From NCBI GenBank assembly GCA_018242215.1, contig JAFECG010000022.1, positions 124,001-188,000 on the forward strand: a DNA stretch of 64,000 bases, in the 5' to 3' direction. A program made the position numbers and the translations under genes. This DNA comes from Pseudomonadota bacterium. Its GTDB lineage: Bacteria > Pseudomonadota > Alphaproteobacteria > Rhizobiales > Hyphomicrobiaceae. Below the pieces are notes generated by a model. The model had not been told where the DNA came from. It worked only from the letters and a program-made list of their open reading frames with translations, and made no database searches. Shown in pieces: positions 17,077-26,718 of this stretch; positions within the stretch are counted from its first letter, which is position 1; every line of letters starts with the position of its first letter.

Positions 17077-18795
17077 ATGAAACCCGAAGTCGCCCCGATC
17101 GAGAATGTGCCGCCTTGGGCCGGGCAGTACCCCGCAGGCGTGGACTGGCAGATGGCGATCCCCAAAGGGACCATCCCGGATCTTCTGGAGCACGCGGCGA
17201 GGAGATTTCCGCAAAACCCTGCAACGAGCTTCCTCGGTCGCGTCACTAGCTATGCCGCATTGGCAGCGGAAGTCGACCGTGTTGCCGCAGGGTTACAACG
17301 GATCGGAGTAAAACCGGGCACGAAGGTGGGGCTTTTTCTGCCGAACACCCCAACCTTCATTGTTTATTATTTCGGAATACTCAAGGCCGGCGGAACGGTC
17401 GTCAATTTCAATCCGCTGTATACTGTCGAAGAACTCACTTTTCAGGCCAGGGACAGCGAGACCGAGATCATGATCACGCATGATCTCGCGGTGCTGTTCA
17501 CCAAGATCGAGGCGTTGCTTCTCGCGGGCGTCGTTGCGCGCTCCATCGTCGTCCCATTCGCGAGCGTGCTGCCGCCAGTCAAATCCGTGCTTTTCCGGAT
17601 CTTCAAACGAAAAGACATCGCCAACGTCTCCGCGTCCGCCGCCGCCTCACGCGTCATCAGCGGTACGGATATCGCCGCCGGCGCTTCTGCGGACTTCGCC
17701 CCTGTTAGGATTGATCCTGACAACGATATCGCGGTCTTGCAGTACACGGGTGGCACAACAGGCACGCCTAAGGGCGCGATGCTTACGCACGCCAATATCG
17801 TCGCGAATACGAAGCAGGTTGTCGCCTGGGCCGTAGGACTGAAGCCGGGCGAGGAAAGCATTCTCGGTGCCTTGCCGCTTTTTCATGTGTTCGCCATGAC
17901 GGTCGTGATGACGGTCGGCGTCGATCTCGCGGCCAAGATCGTTCTGATGCCGCGCTTCCAGCTCCTCGAAGCTCTGAAGCTGATCAACAGCGAAAAGCCG
18001 ACGATGATGCCGGTCGTGCCGACGATCCTGACGGCAATGCTGAATTTCGAGCACATCAAATCCTACGATCTGTCGTCCTTGAAATTCTGCCTATCCGGCG
18101 GAGCTCCGCTGCCCCTCGAGACGAAGCTGAAATTCGAGGCCATGGCAGGGGCAACCAAGGTCGTCGAGGGATACGGGCTATCCGAGACCTCTCCGGTGCT
18201 GACCGCCAATCCGCTCGAGGGCGAACCGGTATCCGGCTCGATCGGTCTCCCCCTCCCCGGCACGGTGATTTCGCTGCGTGGCCTCGACGACCCGACAAAG
18301 GAAGTGCCGCAAGGCGAACGTGGCGAGCTTTGCGCCAAAGGGCCGCAGGTCATGAAGGGCTATTGGAAGCGGCCTGGCGAGACCGACAAGCAGTTTGTCG
18401 GCGAATTTTTCCGCACGGGCGACGTCGCCGTCATGGACGAGCGGGGATATTTCGCGATCGTCGACCGGATCAAGGACCTGATTATCTGCTCGGGCTTCAA
18501 CGTCTATCCCCGGCGGATCGAGGAGGCGATCTATGCACACCCAGCCGTCGAAGAGGTGACCGTTATCGGCGTTCCGGACAGCTATCGTGGCGAGGCGCCG
18601 AAAGCCTTCATCAAATTGAAGGCCGGCATGACGACGACAGCTCCTGAAATCCTGAAGTTCCTGGAGCCCAAAATTTCCAGGATCGAAATGCCGGCGGCCA
18701 TTGAGTTCCGCGACGGCTTGCCGAAAACGATGATCGGCAAGCTTTCGAAAAAGGAACTCGTTGCCGAAGAGGCTCAGCGCGACAAATCAGCATGA
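17077..18795 (+). CDS. fadD: Long-chain fatty-acid CoA ligase (AMP-forming), FadD type
   Basis: 572 residues. Activates fatty acids to acyl-CoA through an acyl-AMP. Motifs in order: the P-loop-like QYTGGTTGTPKGAMLTHANI (about 222-241), GYGLSETSPV (A5), RTGDVAVMDERGYFAIVDRIKDLI (A7/A8) and the invariant Lys in LPKTMIGKLSKKEL (A10). The N-terminal PWAGQYPAGVDW is typical of alphaproteobacterial FadD. The MerR gene downstream overlaps by ATGA, so the two are coupled. Faces the ACP/ketosynthase pair and converges with the beta-oxidation operon, making this a fatty-acid locus. Confidence 0.93.
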   Translation: MKPEVAPIENVPPWAGQYPAGVDWQMAIPKGTIPDLLEHAARRFPQNPATSFLGRVTSYAALAAEVDRVAAGLQRIGVKPGTKVGLFLPNTPTFIVYYFGILKAGGTVVNFNPLYTVEELTFQARDSETEIMITHDLAVLFTKIEALLLAGVVARSIVVPFASVLPPVKSVLFRIFKRKDIANVSASAAASRVISGTDIAAGASADFAPVRIDPDNDIAVLQYTGGTTGTPKGAMLTHANIVANTKQVVAWAVGLKPGEESILGALPLFHVFAMTVVMTVGVDLAAKIVLMPRFQLLEALKLINSEKPTMMPVVPTILTAMLNFEHIKSYDLSSLKFCLSGGAPLPLETKLKFEAMAGATKVVEGYGLSETSPVLTANPLEGEPVSGSIGLPLPGTVISLRGLDDPTKEVPQGERGELCAKGPQVMKGYWKRPGETDKQFVGEFFRTGDVAVMDERGYFAIVDRIKDLIICSGFNVYPRRIEEAIYAHPAVEEVTVIGVPDSYRGEAPKAFIKLKAGMTTTAPEILKFLEPKISRIEMPAAIEFRDGLPKTMIGKLSKKELVAEEAQRDKSA

Positions 18796-19229
18796 CAGCC
18801 AAGACGGCCCCGGTCGCGCGCGCAGATGCGGTGCTTCACGGTACACCGCGCGAGCCGGCGTATTCGATTTCGGCGCTCGCGAAGGAATTCGGCATCACGA
18901 CGCGAACCATCCGCTTTTACGAAAGCCGCGGCCTGATCTCGCCTGAACGCGTCGGCACAGCGCGACGATATTCGAAGCGCGACCGTGCGCGGCTCATGCT
19001 GATTTTGCGCGGGCGCAATCTCGGCTTCACCGTGGACGACGTCAGCGAATACCTGTCGCTTTACGATTCCGATCCAGGGCAGCTGGCGCAGACGCGCCTC
19101 CTGCTCGACAAGGTGACTGCCGCGATCGACGATCTGGAAACGAAGCGGCGGGACATCGAGCATTCACTCGGCGAACTCAGCGAGATCCGTGCGCGGTGCG
19201 AAGCGCATTTGAAGGTTCGGGAACGTTAG
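18792..19229 (+). CDS. MerR-family transcriptional regulator
   Basis: 145 residues. The winged-helix HTH is at about 25-50 (YSISALAKEFGITTRTIRFYESRGLISPER), followed by a dimerisation coiled coil (LLLDKVTAAIDDLETKRRDIEHSLGEL). There is no cysteine cluster for metal sensing. The type resembles LiuR-like MerR repressors that govern branched-chain amino-acid and fatty-acid degradation. Its ATG overlaps the ligase stop by 4 bases. It may bind the palindrome upstream of fadE (26719-26736); that pairing is inference. Confidence 0.88.
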   Translation: MTAKTAPVARADAVLHGTPREPAYSISALAKEFGITTRTIRFYESRGLISPERVGTARRYSKRDRARLMLILRGRNLGFTVDDVSEYLSLYDSDPGQLAQTRLLLDKVTAAIDDLETKRRDIEHSLGELSEIRARCEAHLKVRER

Positions 19230-19345
19230 CTATCCTGGTCAGCGACGTCATCCAGGCGCAGGCCGGATCTATGAAAGCCTTTACGGAACGCTGGCCGCTG
19301 CTCGCCGTGGATGCCAGCCAGCGCCGGCATAACGTCGGGCATATA

Positions 19346-19370
19346 TCATCGGCCTAAGCCGAGGATGACA
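19346..19370. repeat. Intergenic palindrome between convergent MerR and cfa genes
   Basis: TCATCGGC (19346-19353) and GCCGAGGATGA (19358-19368) around CTAA; the left arm lacks three bases. Carries the GCCGAGGATGACA end common to other palindromes in this window (29292, 30941, 52789). Possible bidirectional terminator. Confidence 0.5.
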
Positions 19371-19384
19371 TCTTCGCCCCCGGT

Positions 19385-20698
19385 CTAGCGATACAGATCG
19401 GCGCGCGTTGGAGGGAGCACCGGCGCTCGCTTCGCTGACTTCGATGCGAGTGTCTGAAACAGCCGCAGCGTGCCGCGCGAGAACGCAAGGCTGACACCAG
19501 CGAGGTAAGCCACCCAGATCCGATATTTTTCTTCGCCGACGTACTGAATCGCCTGCGCCTTGTTCGCGGTCAGGCGTTCGCACCAGAGCTGGCACGTGCG
19601 CGCATAATGCAGCCGCCAGCCTTCGACGTCGTGCACCTCGAAGCCCGCGCGCTCCATTGCTGCAATCGAATGGCCGATGTCATCGAGCTCTCCGCCGGGG
19701 AAGATATATTTCGCGATGGCCCTCTTCTCAGGGCGCATCCGGCCCTTGATCAGGCCCGGCTTGTGTTTCGGCGCGCGTCGCGAGATCGCGTGGTTGAGGA
19801 ACAGGCCGTCTTCGCTCAGCAACGATCGCACCTTGCGCATGTACGCCGGAATGTTCTTCAGGCCGATATGCTCGTACATACCGATGGATGCGATCTTGTC
19901 GTATGTGCCGCCGAGTTTCGAATAATCCGACAATTCGAACGTGACGCGATCGGCGATGCCGAGGCGCTTGGCTTTGTCGCGCGCAAACGCAAGCTGCTCT
20001 TTCGAGAGCGTAACGCCATGGGCGGTGACGCCGTAGTTCTGCACGGCATGGCAGAGAAGGCCGCCCCAGCCTGCGCCGATGTCGAGCATCCGGTCGCCGG
20101 GCTTGAGCCTGAGCTTCCTGCAGATCATCTCCAGTTTGTCGTGCTGGGCCTCCGCGATGTCGTTCGACCAATCCGTATAGTACGCGCATGAATAGACCAT
20201 CTCCGGATCGAGAAAGAGCGCGTAGAAATCGTTCGACAGGTCGTAATGGAATTGGATGTAGGCTTTATTGTCCTCAGTCTTCCTCTTCTTGCCGGTGATC
20301 TCGCCCTGAAAGCCGTGGGCGTCGCGTGCATCAGCCGGTTTCGCGAACAGGAAAGGAGCAAGTTTGAGGCCGAGACGTGCCAACTCGCCAGGCTTCAGCT
20401 TGACCGATCTGCGTCCCTCCTGAAGGCCCTTGCCGAAATCGACGAGGGTGCCTCCGGAAAAGTCGATGCCCTTTTCGACATACTGCCGAATAATGGAATC
20501 GAGCGACGGACGCCTGAGAATGGCACCGATGACGCCGGCATCGCGGATCGAAATTTCAAAGTTCGATTGTGGTGCGTTGCCGAGCGGCAGGCGCGTGCCA
20601 TCCCATAGACGCACCCATCCATCGACGTTGAGCCTATCCGCGAGGTCGCGGACGAGAGAACGCGCCGCTTCGAGTTGCCTGTCGTTCTTCGCGCCCAT
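19385..20698 (-). CDS. cfa: Cyclopropane-fatty-acyl-phospholipid synthase
   Basis: 437 residues from the ATG at 20698, preceded by GAGGGAAGGG. It transfers a methylene from S-adenosylmethionine to double bonds of membrane-lipid acyl chains. The N-terminal part (about 1-135) is the Cfa lipid-binding region. The SAM-binding core is MLDIGAGWGGLLCHAVQNYGV with GVTLSKEQLAFARDKAKRLG; YDKIASIGMYEHIG follows, with conserved Glu and His, and HYARTCQLW is near the end. Last gene of the fadE-fadB-thiolase run, about 70 bases after the thiolase, so it may be expressed with beta-oxidation. Confidence 0.9.
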   Translation of the reverse strand: MGAKNDRQLEAARSLVRDLADRLNVDGWVRLWDGTRLPLGNAPQSNFEISIRDAGVIGAILRRPSLDSIIRQYVEKGIDFSGGTLVDFGKGLQEGRRSVKLKPGELARLGLKLAPFLFAKPADARDAHGFQGEITGKKRKTEDNKAYIQFHYDLSNDFYALFLDPEMVYSCAYYTDWSNDIAEAQHDKLEMICRKLRLKPGDRMLDIGAGWGGLLCHAVQNYGVTAHGVTLSKEQLAFARDKAKRLGIADRVTFELSDYSKLGGTYDKIASIGMYEHIGLKNIPAYMRKVRSLLSEDGLFLNHAISRRAPKHKPGLIKGRMRPEKRAIAKYIFPGGELDDIGHSIAAMERAGFEVHDVEGWRLHYARTCQLWCERLTANKAQAIQYVGEEKYRIWVAYLAGVSLAFSRGTLRLFQTLASKSAKRAPVLPPTRADLYR

Positions 20699-20771
20699 GC
20701 ACCCTTCCCTCACTGCTGATCGCAGGGAGGTCCATAGCGCATCATCCGGCGCGAGTCTTGGGGCCTAGACC

Positions 20772-22076
20772 TCAGGCCGCTACGCGTGCCTCGATCGTCT
20801 GCGGGGATTCCATGATGGCAGCGACGCCCATGCCGCCCGCCGTGCATACGGAAATGAGCCCGCGACCGCCTTTGGTCGACAGCAGCTTCGCCATATTCGC
20901 AACGATGCGTGCTCCGGTCGCCGCGAACGGGTGCCCGAACGCCAGTGAAGACCCTTTTATATTGAGCTTCGAACGATCAATCGAACCCAGCGGCGCATCT
21001 TTGCCAAGATGCTTCTTGCAGTACTCCGGATCTTCCCACGCCTTCAGGGTGCAGAGGACCTGTGCCGCGAACGCCTCATGGATCTCGTAGAAATCGAAAT
21101 CCTGCAGCGTGAGCCCTGCGCGGTCGAGCATCTTCGAGACCGCGACCGTCGGTGCCATCAGCAAGCCCTCACCGCCGACGAAGTTGTTGCCGATGTGCTG
21201 GCCATAGGTGAGATAAGCGAGCACGGGCAGATTTCGCTGCTTTGCCCATTCCTCCGATGCAATCAGCACACTTGCGGCGCCGTCCGTCAACGGCGTCGAG
21301 TTGCCGGCTGTCATCGTACCGCGCTCCGATTTCTCGAATGCGGGTTTCAGCGAGGCGAGCTTCTCAAGAGTGATGTCGGGCCGCAGGTTATTGTCGCGGA
21401 AGACACCGGCGTAAGGGACGACGAGATCGTCCATGTAGCCTTCGTCGTAGGCAGCGGCCCCCTTCTTATGACTCTCGTAGGCAAGCTGGTCCTGGTCGGC
21501 GCGCGGGATATGCCATTCCTGCGCCATCAATTCGCAATGCTGGCCCATCGTCAGGCCGGTGCGCGGCTCGGCGACATTGGGCGGCTGCGGCGCCAGTTCG
21601 GCGGGCGACAGGCCCTTGAAGGCCTTCACCTTGTCCATCGCCGATTTACCCTGCTGCACCTCGATCAGGCGCTTGGAAAACTTTTTCGAGAAAACGATCG
21701 GCGCGTCCGACGTCGTGTCGGAGCCGGTTGCGATGGCGCTTTCGATCTCGCCCGTTGCGATCTTGGCACCTGACATCAGCGCCGCTTGCAGGGAAGTTCC
21801 GCAGGCCTGGATCAGCGTGACGCCCGGTGTCGATGGCGCGAGCTTCGTTGAAAGCACCGCTTCACGCGCGAGGTTCCAATCCTTGGAATGCGTGACGACC
21901 GCACCGCCGACGACTTCGTCGATATGCTGGCCCTTGAGGCCGAAGCGATCGACGAGACCGTTCAAGGCGCCTGCCATCATGTCGAGGTTCGACTGATCGG
22001 CGTAAAAGGTGTTCGAGCGGCAGAACGGGATGCGGGAGCCGCCAATCACCGCAACGCGCCGAAGTTCACGTGCCAT
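20772..22076 (-). CDS. fadI: Acetyl-CoA C-acyltransferase (3-ketoacyl-CoA thiolase, FadI-like)
   Basis: 434 residues; GGAG stands before the ATG. Catalyses the last step of beta-oxidation. The nucleophile is C92 in QACGTSLQAA; the other catalytic parts are GHPFAATGAR (His) and ISVCTAGGMGVAAI (Cys) at the C-terminus, plus FYEIHEAFAAQ. Length and the TSDAPIVFSKKFSKRL loop favour the FadI type. Downstream of the multifunctional FadJ-like gene across 53 bases that contain a hairpin (22097-22117), as in a fadJ-fadI operon. Confidence 0.93.
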   Translation of the reverse strand: MARELRRVAVIGGSRIPFCRSNTFYADQSNLDMMAGALNGLVDRFGLKGQHIDEVVGGAVVTHSKDWNLAREAVLSTKLAPSTPGVTLIQACGTSLQAALMSGAKIATGEIESAIATGSDTTSDAPIVFSKKFSKRLIEVQQGKSAMDKVKAFKGLSPAELAPQPPNVAEPRTGLTMGQHCELMAQEWHIPRADQDQLAYESHKKGAAAYDEGYMDDLVVPYAGVFRDNNLRPDITLEKLASLKPAFEKSERGTMTAGNSTPLTDGAASVLIASEEWAKQRNLPVLAYLTYGQHIGNNFVGGEGLLMAPTVAVSKMLDRAGLTLQDFDFYEIHEAFAAQVLCTLKAWEDPEYCKKHLGKDAPLGSIDRSKLNIKGSSLAFGHPFAATGARIVANMAKLLSTKGGRGLISVCTAGGMGVAAIMESPQTIEARVAA

Positions 22077-22096
22077 TTCAATCTCCACGGTTCCCC

Positions 22097-22117
22097 CTCC
22101 CCCCGTAGAACGGGGAG
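22097..22117 (-). repeat. Hairpin between FadJ-like and thiolase genes
   Basis: CTCCCCCCG and CGGGGAG around TAGAA, with two unpaired C. It sits just after the stop of the upstream gene in the operon and lacks a T-run in that direction. May stabilise the 3' end or lower expression of the downstream genes. Confidence 0.5.
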
Positions 22118-22129
22118 AAAGAATAAATT

Positions 22130-24148
22130 TTACTCGGCCGCCGCAGCTTGAGTTGCAAGCCTGGGTTTCTGCGCGTCCATGCTCTTCTTGTAATGCAGCG
22201 GACCGCCGCGGAAGGGCGCAAAGCCGGTCCCGAAGATCATGCCCGCGTCGATCAGGTCTGCGGATTCGACGACACCTTCATCGAGCGAATTCTGCGCTTC
22301 GACGATCATCGGCGCCACGAGTTCCTGGCCCAATAATTCGAGTTCGGCTTTCGGATATTTCTTGTCGGACCTGACGGGCTTCCCATCTTTCCAGACGTAG
22401 AAGCCCTCGCCCGTTTTCTTGCCGAGCCGGCCTGACGCAACGAGACGATCGAGCCTGGAGCCTTCGCTCGGCTGGCCGAGAATCTTTGCAACGTGCGCGC
22501 AGATATCGAGACCGACATTGTCGGCAAGCTCGATCGGGCCCATCGGCATACCGAATGTGCGCGCAGCTTCGTCGATCTTCTCCTTGTCTTCGCCCTGTTC
22601 CAACCTGTTCATCGCGGCGAACATGTACGGCGTCAGCACCTTGTTGACGAGGAAGCCCGGCACGTCCTTGGTGATGAGCGGGAACTTGTCGATGGCAGTG
22701 ACGAAAGCCGCACCCTTCTTCACTTCATCATCGTGCGTATCGGCGCCGCGCACGACTTCCACCAGCGGCATTTGCGGGACGGGCGAGAAGAAGTGCAGCC
22801 CGATCAGGCGGCCTGGGTCCTTCATCGGTGCAGCGATGTCTTCGAGCTTCAATGACGACGTGTTCGTCGCAAGCACCGCACCCGGCTTAACTTTGGTTTC
22901 GAGGTCGGCAAACAGCTTCTGCTTGATATCAAGTCGCTCGACGATCGCCTCGATGATGACGTCAGCACGGGAAACGCCTTTACCTTCGGGGTCGGCGATC
23001 AAACGGGCCTTGGCGGCGTCGCGCGTCGCCTTCGTCTTGAACTTGCGTGCGAAGAGCTTGCCCTGCGCCTTGATGCCCTTCTCGAGTTGCTCAGGCGAGA
23101 TATCCTGCAGCGTTACTTCCATGCCGGAGGCGACGCAGACCCCCGCTATGTCGGCGCCCATCGTGCCGGCGCCAATGACGTGGACGCGGCTGGGCCGCCA
23201 TTTGAAGCCCTTGGGTGCCTGGCCTTTCAGAAGCTCCGTCAGGCGGAAGACGCGGCGAAGGTTTTTCGACGTGTCGGACATCATGAGGGGCGCGAAAGCC
23301 TTTGTCTCCTCGCGCTTCATCGCGGTCAGATCACCGCCGTATTTTTCGAAGAGATCGATCAGGCGGAACGGCGCGGGATAGTGATCTTCGCGGACTTTCT
23401 TTGCCGTCTCCTGCCGGATCTTGGCAGCGAGCAAGCCGCGAGCCGGCCATTTCGTCAGCAGCATCTTGGCGGCGCCCGCGGATTTGGAGCGACGATTTTG
23501 CAGCACTGCTTTACGCGCGGCCCAATGCAGCTCTCCTGCACTGCCCACGAGTTGGTCAATGAAGCCCTGGGCCTTTGCCACGTTGGCGCGGACCATGCCG
23601 CCTGTCAGCATCAACTGCATCGCGGCCATCGGACCGCCCTGCTTGATCGAGCGCGCGGTGCCGTTGAAGCCCGGAAAAATGCCGAGCTTCACTTCCGGGA
23701 AGCCGACGCGGGTTGAATCATCGCGCGTCGCGATGCGGTAATTGCAAGCGAGGATCAGTTCCAGACCCCCGCCGACGCACACGCCGTGGATCGCAGCAAC
23801 GACCGGAATGGGAAGCTTTTCGATGCGCTCGAACAACTCGTTGACGGGCTTCAGCGCGGTGATGACGTCCTGCTCGCTCGTGAAGGTCTCGAATTCACGG
23901 ATGTCGGCGCCGACGATGAAGCCACGCTCCTTGCCCGACATGATGACCAGGCCGCGGATTTTGTGCGCCCGCGCCTCCGCCTTGACGCGTCCGATGATCT
24001 CGCCGAGTTCTTCGATGGCGCGGCGTCCGAGGGAATTCATGCTTTCGCCTTCGCGATCGAAGATCGCCCAGGCGATGCCCTCACCGTCTATCGAAAAGCG
24101 CCAATCCTTGAGATTGAGACCGTTCGCGTCTGCCGCAACTTCCGTCAT
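22130..24148 (-). CDS. fadJ: Enoyl-CoA hydratase / 3-hydroxyacyl-CoA dehydrogenase fusion (FadJ/FadB type)
   Basis: 672 residues, GAGGTGA before the ATG. The N-terminal crotonase domain (about 1-200) has RGFIVGADIREFE for the oxyanion hole and GGGLELILACNYRIA. The dehydrogenase domain starts at about 315 with the NAD loop VHVIGAGTMGADIAGVC; then FFSPVPQMPLVEVVRG with the catalytic His region, and PGFLVNKVLTPY. It carries out hydration and oxidation of trans-enoyl-CoA. It lies between FadE and the thiolase, 33 bases after FadE, so one transcript is likely. Confidence 0.95.
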   Translation of the reverse strand: MTEVAADANGLNLKDWRFSIDGEGIAWAIFDREGESMNSLGRRAIEELGEIIGRVKAEARAHKIRGLVIMSGKERGFIVGADIREFETFTSEQDVITALKPVNELFERIEKLPIPVVAAIHGVCVGGGLELILACNYRIATRDDSTRVGFPEVKLGIFPGFNGTARSIKQGGPMAAMQLMLTGGMVRANVAKAQGFIDQLVGSAGELHWAARKAVLQNRRSKSAGAAKMLLTKWPARGLLAAKIRQETAKKVREDHYPAPFRLIDLFEKYGGDLTAMKREETKAFAPLMMSDTSKNLRRVFRLTELLKGQAPKGFKWRPSRVHVIGAGTMGADIAGVCVASGMEVTLQDISPEQLEKGIKAQGKLFARKFKTKATRDAAKARLIADPEGKGVSRADVIIEAIVERLDIKQKLFADLETKVKPGAVLATNTSSLKLEDIAAPMKDPGRLIGLHFFSPVPQMPLVEVVRGADTHDDEVKKGAAFVTAIDKFPLITKDVPGFLVNKVLTPYMFAAMNRLEQGEDKEKIDEAARTFGMPMGPIELADNVGLDICAHVAKILGQPSEGSRLDRLVASGRLGKKTGEGFYVWKDGKPVRSDKKYPKAELELLGQELVAPMIVEAQNSLDEGVVESADLIDAGMIFGTGFAPFRGGPLHYKKSMDAQKPRLATQAAAAE

Positions 24149-24181
24149 CGTTCACCTCAACACAAATAGACGGCTCGGATG

Positions 24182-26659
24182 TTATTCTGCCGCCAAGCTC
24201 TCCGAGCCACGAACGTTGTGGCCGAGCGTCACATAATTCGGTTTCACTTCCGCCGGATCGAAATGGTCGACCGCAATAACGCGCGCGACGAGCCTTTCGA
24301 CCTCGCGAAGCTGTTCGGCTTCCGCTTCGGTGATGACGCCCTTCGCGGCCGCATCGGCAAACCAGTCGCTGCCATGATAGCGCCGGACCAAGCCGTCGCG
24401 GATGGCCTTTTCGAGTTTTTTCTCGATCGGCTCGGACGCGATGACCTTTTCGAGCGTGACCTCGAGGATGCCTGTCGGATCGTCGACGTTCTTCGAGACG
24501 AATATATCGCGCGTGAGACGGTCGCGGACCTCCCCCGGCTGCAGGACATGACGGGCGACCTGATGGCCCAGCGCGTCAGAGGCCGGCCTGTAACGTCGGC
24601 CGAGGGGGAAGACGATGACCCGCATCAGCGGCCGGGCCCAGTCGACTGGGAAATTCTCGATCACGCCGCTCATGGCTTCCTGGAAGCGATAGAGAGCGTT
24701 TTGAGATGCAAGCTCGACGATCTGCTCATCGCCTTCGGGACGTCCGTCGTCATCGTAGCGCTTCAGCGTCGCCGACAGCATGTAAAGCTCGGAGAGCGCA
24801 TCGGCCATGCGACCGGTAATTTTCTGCTTCGTCTTGAGGCCGCCGCCCAGAAGCGCGACCGTCAGATCGGCAACGAAAGCATACGACCTGCTGGCTCGGC
24901 CGAGCTGACGATACCAATGCGACATCCGCAACGCGTGCTCGGGGCCCTTGATGAAAGCGCCGCCCGTCAGGTTGTGAACGAAGCCGCCCGTGGCATTCGA
25001 GAGCGAGAAGGCGATGTGGTTGTTGAAAGCGTCTTCGAAGGCATCAAGGCCACGCTGTTTGTCGGGGTTCTGGGCAGCCTGGACTTCCTTATAGAGATAT
25101 GGATGCGAGCGCAGTGCGCCCTGCGCAAACGTGATCAGCGTGCGCGTCAGGATGTTGGCGCCTTCAACCGTGATGCCCACCGGGACCATCTGATAGGCCG
25201 ACTGCAGATAATTCGACGGCCCGTCGCAGATGCCGCGTCCGCCGTGAATGTCCATTGCGTCATTGACGGCACGGCGCATCTTTTCGGTCGTCTGATATTT
25301 CATCAGCGCCGAAATAACCGATGGTTTCTCTCCGCGTGAGACCATCGCCGCCGTCATGGCGCGCGCGGCCTCATTCACGTAGGCCGTCTCGATAATGCGC
25401 ACGAGCGCCTCCTCGACGCCTTCCATGCGGGAGACGGGCAATCCGAATTGCTTCCTGATGCGGGCATAGGCCGACGTCACGCGCAGCATCATCTTGGCGC
25501 CGGCTGTCGCTGATGACGGCAGCGAGATCGCGCGGCCCGCCGAAAGGCATTCCATCAACATGCGCCAGCCGTTGCCGGCCATCTTGTCGCCGCCGATGAC
25601 CCAATCCATCGGAATGAAAACGTCGTTGCCCCAGTTGGGGCCGTTCGGGAACGCAGCACCGGACGGCAGATGGCGGCGCCCGATGTTGACGCCCGGATGA
25701 TCCGCGGGGATCAACGCCAGCGTAATGCCGACGTCCTCGCCCTTGCCGAGCAGGTTGTCCTTGTCGAAGAGACGGAACGCAAGACCGACGAGCGTCGCTT
25801 TCGGTCCGAGCGTGATGTAGCGCTTTTCCCAAGACAGGCGGATGCCGAGTGTGTCCTTGCCTTGGTAACTGCCACGCGTCACGTAACCGACGTCGCGCAT
25901 TGTAGCGGCGTCAGAGCCGGACGTCGGGCCGGTCAGCGAGAAGCAGGGCACCTCTTCGCCCTTTGCGAGGCGCGGCAAGTAATAGTGCTTCTGCTCGTCG
26001 GTGCCGTATTTCTCGATCAATTCGCCAGGGCCGAGCGAGTTCGGCACCATCACGATCGTGACGACGTCGGGCGAACGTGATGCGATCTTACCGAGGATCA
26101 GCGACTGCGCCTGTGGGGAAAAGCCGAGGCCGCCGTGCTCCTTCGAGATCAGCATCCCAAGGAACCCGTTCTTCTTCACGAAGTCCCAAATCTCGTCCGG
26201 CACCTCGTGCAGCGCATGACGGACCTGCCAGTCATTGATCATGCGGCAGAGGTCTTCCGTCGGTCCGTCAAGGAAGGCGCGCTCCTCGGCCGTGAGCTCG
26301 ATCGGCGGAACGGATTTCAACCTGTCCCAGTCTGGGGTGCCGGAGAACAGCTCGGCGTCGAAGCCAACGGTGCCGGCCTCAAGTGCCTGGGCTTCGGTGT
26401 CGGAGACGCGCGGGAGGATCTTGCGGATCTGGGCGAAGACGGGTGCGATGATCAGGCTGCGACGAACGCCCGGGATCGACAGGAGGGACAGCCCGAGGAA
26501 GGGCAGCCAGGCGATCCAAGCGAGCGACCAAAGACTGCCGCCCGTTGCCAGCAGCGTCCAGACGCCGACAGCGACCGCCCATCCCCAGAGCGGTGCGCGG
26601 AGCATACCCAGCGCCAGAAAGGCGACCAAAGCCACCAGGAGAAGTCCGACGGGTGCCAT
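24182..26659 (-). CDS. fadE: Acyl-CoA dehydrogenase, FadE type
   Basis: 825 residues from ATG 26659, chosen because GGGAGG lies 6 bases upstream; the frame opens further to 26716. First oxidation of beta-oxidation, passing electrons from FAD to an electron-transfer flavoprotein. The N-terminus has two membrane segments (about 5-60: PVGLLLVALVAFLALGML and WAVAVGVWTLLATGGS), as in E. coli FadE. The catalytic domain runs about 120-600 (CFSLTGPTSGSDAA, KYQTTEKMRRAVNDAMDIHGG, VEGANILTRTLITFAQGA), then a C-terminal DUF1974-like part. Leads the operon. A palindrome lies 60 bases upstream. Confidence 0.95.
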   Translation of the reverse strand: MAPVGLLLVALVAFLALGMLRAPLWGWAVAVGVWTLLATGGSLWSLAWIAWLPFLGLSLLSIPGVRRSLIIAPVFAQIRKILPRVSDTEAQALEAGTVGFDAELFSGTPDWDRLKSVPPIELTAEERAFLDGPTEDLCRMINDWQVRHALHEVPDEIWDFVKKNGFLGMLISKEHGGLGFSPQAQSLILGKIASRSPDVVTIVMVPNSLGPGELIEKYGTDEQKHYYLPRLAKGEEVPCFSLTGPTSGSDAATMRDVGYVTRGSYQGKDTLGIRLSWEKRYITLGPKATLVGLAFRLFDKDNLLGKGEDVGITLALIPADHPGVNIGRRHLPSGAAFPNGPNWGNDVFIPMDWVIGGDKMAGNGWRMLMECLSAGRAISLPSSATAGAKMMLRVTSAYARIRKQFGLPVSRMEGVEEALVRIIETAYVNEAARAMTAAMVSRGEKPSVISALMKYQTTEKMRRAVNDAMDIHGGRGICDGPSNYLQSAYQMVPVGITVEGANILTRTLITFAQGALRSHPYLYKEVQAAQNPDKQRGLDAFEDAFNNHIAFSLSNATGGFVHNLTGGAFIKGPEHALRMSHWYRQLGRASRSYAFVADLTVALLGGGLKTKQKITGRMADALSELYMLSATLKRYDDDGRPEGDEQIVELASQNALYRFQEAMSGVIENFPVDWARPLMRVIVFPLGRRYRPASDALGHQVARHVLQPGEVRDRLTRDIFVSKNVDDPTGILEVTLEKVIASEPIEKKLEKAIRDGLVRRYHGSDWFADAAAKGVITEAEAEQLREVERLVARVIAVDHFDPAEVKPNYVTLGHNVRGSESLAAE

Positions 26660-26718
26660 TTTTGTGCCTCCCAAAAGGGCTGCCGCGCGGCGATTGTCTC
26701 GAGCGCCCGCTATCATTA

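Noticed and set aside
21009-21773. 254-codon open frame on the plus strand
   Set aside because: Antisense to the thiolase gene; low-complexity translation without a motif.
24179-25339. 386-codon open frame on the plus strand
   Set aside because: Fully antisense to fadE, no recognisable domain; high-GC third-position bias keeps antisense frames open.
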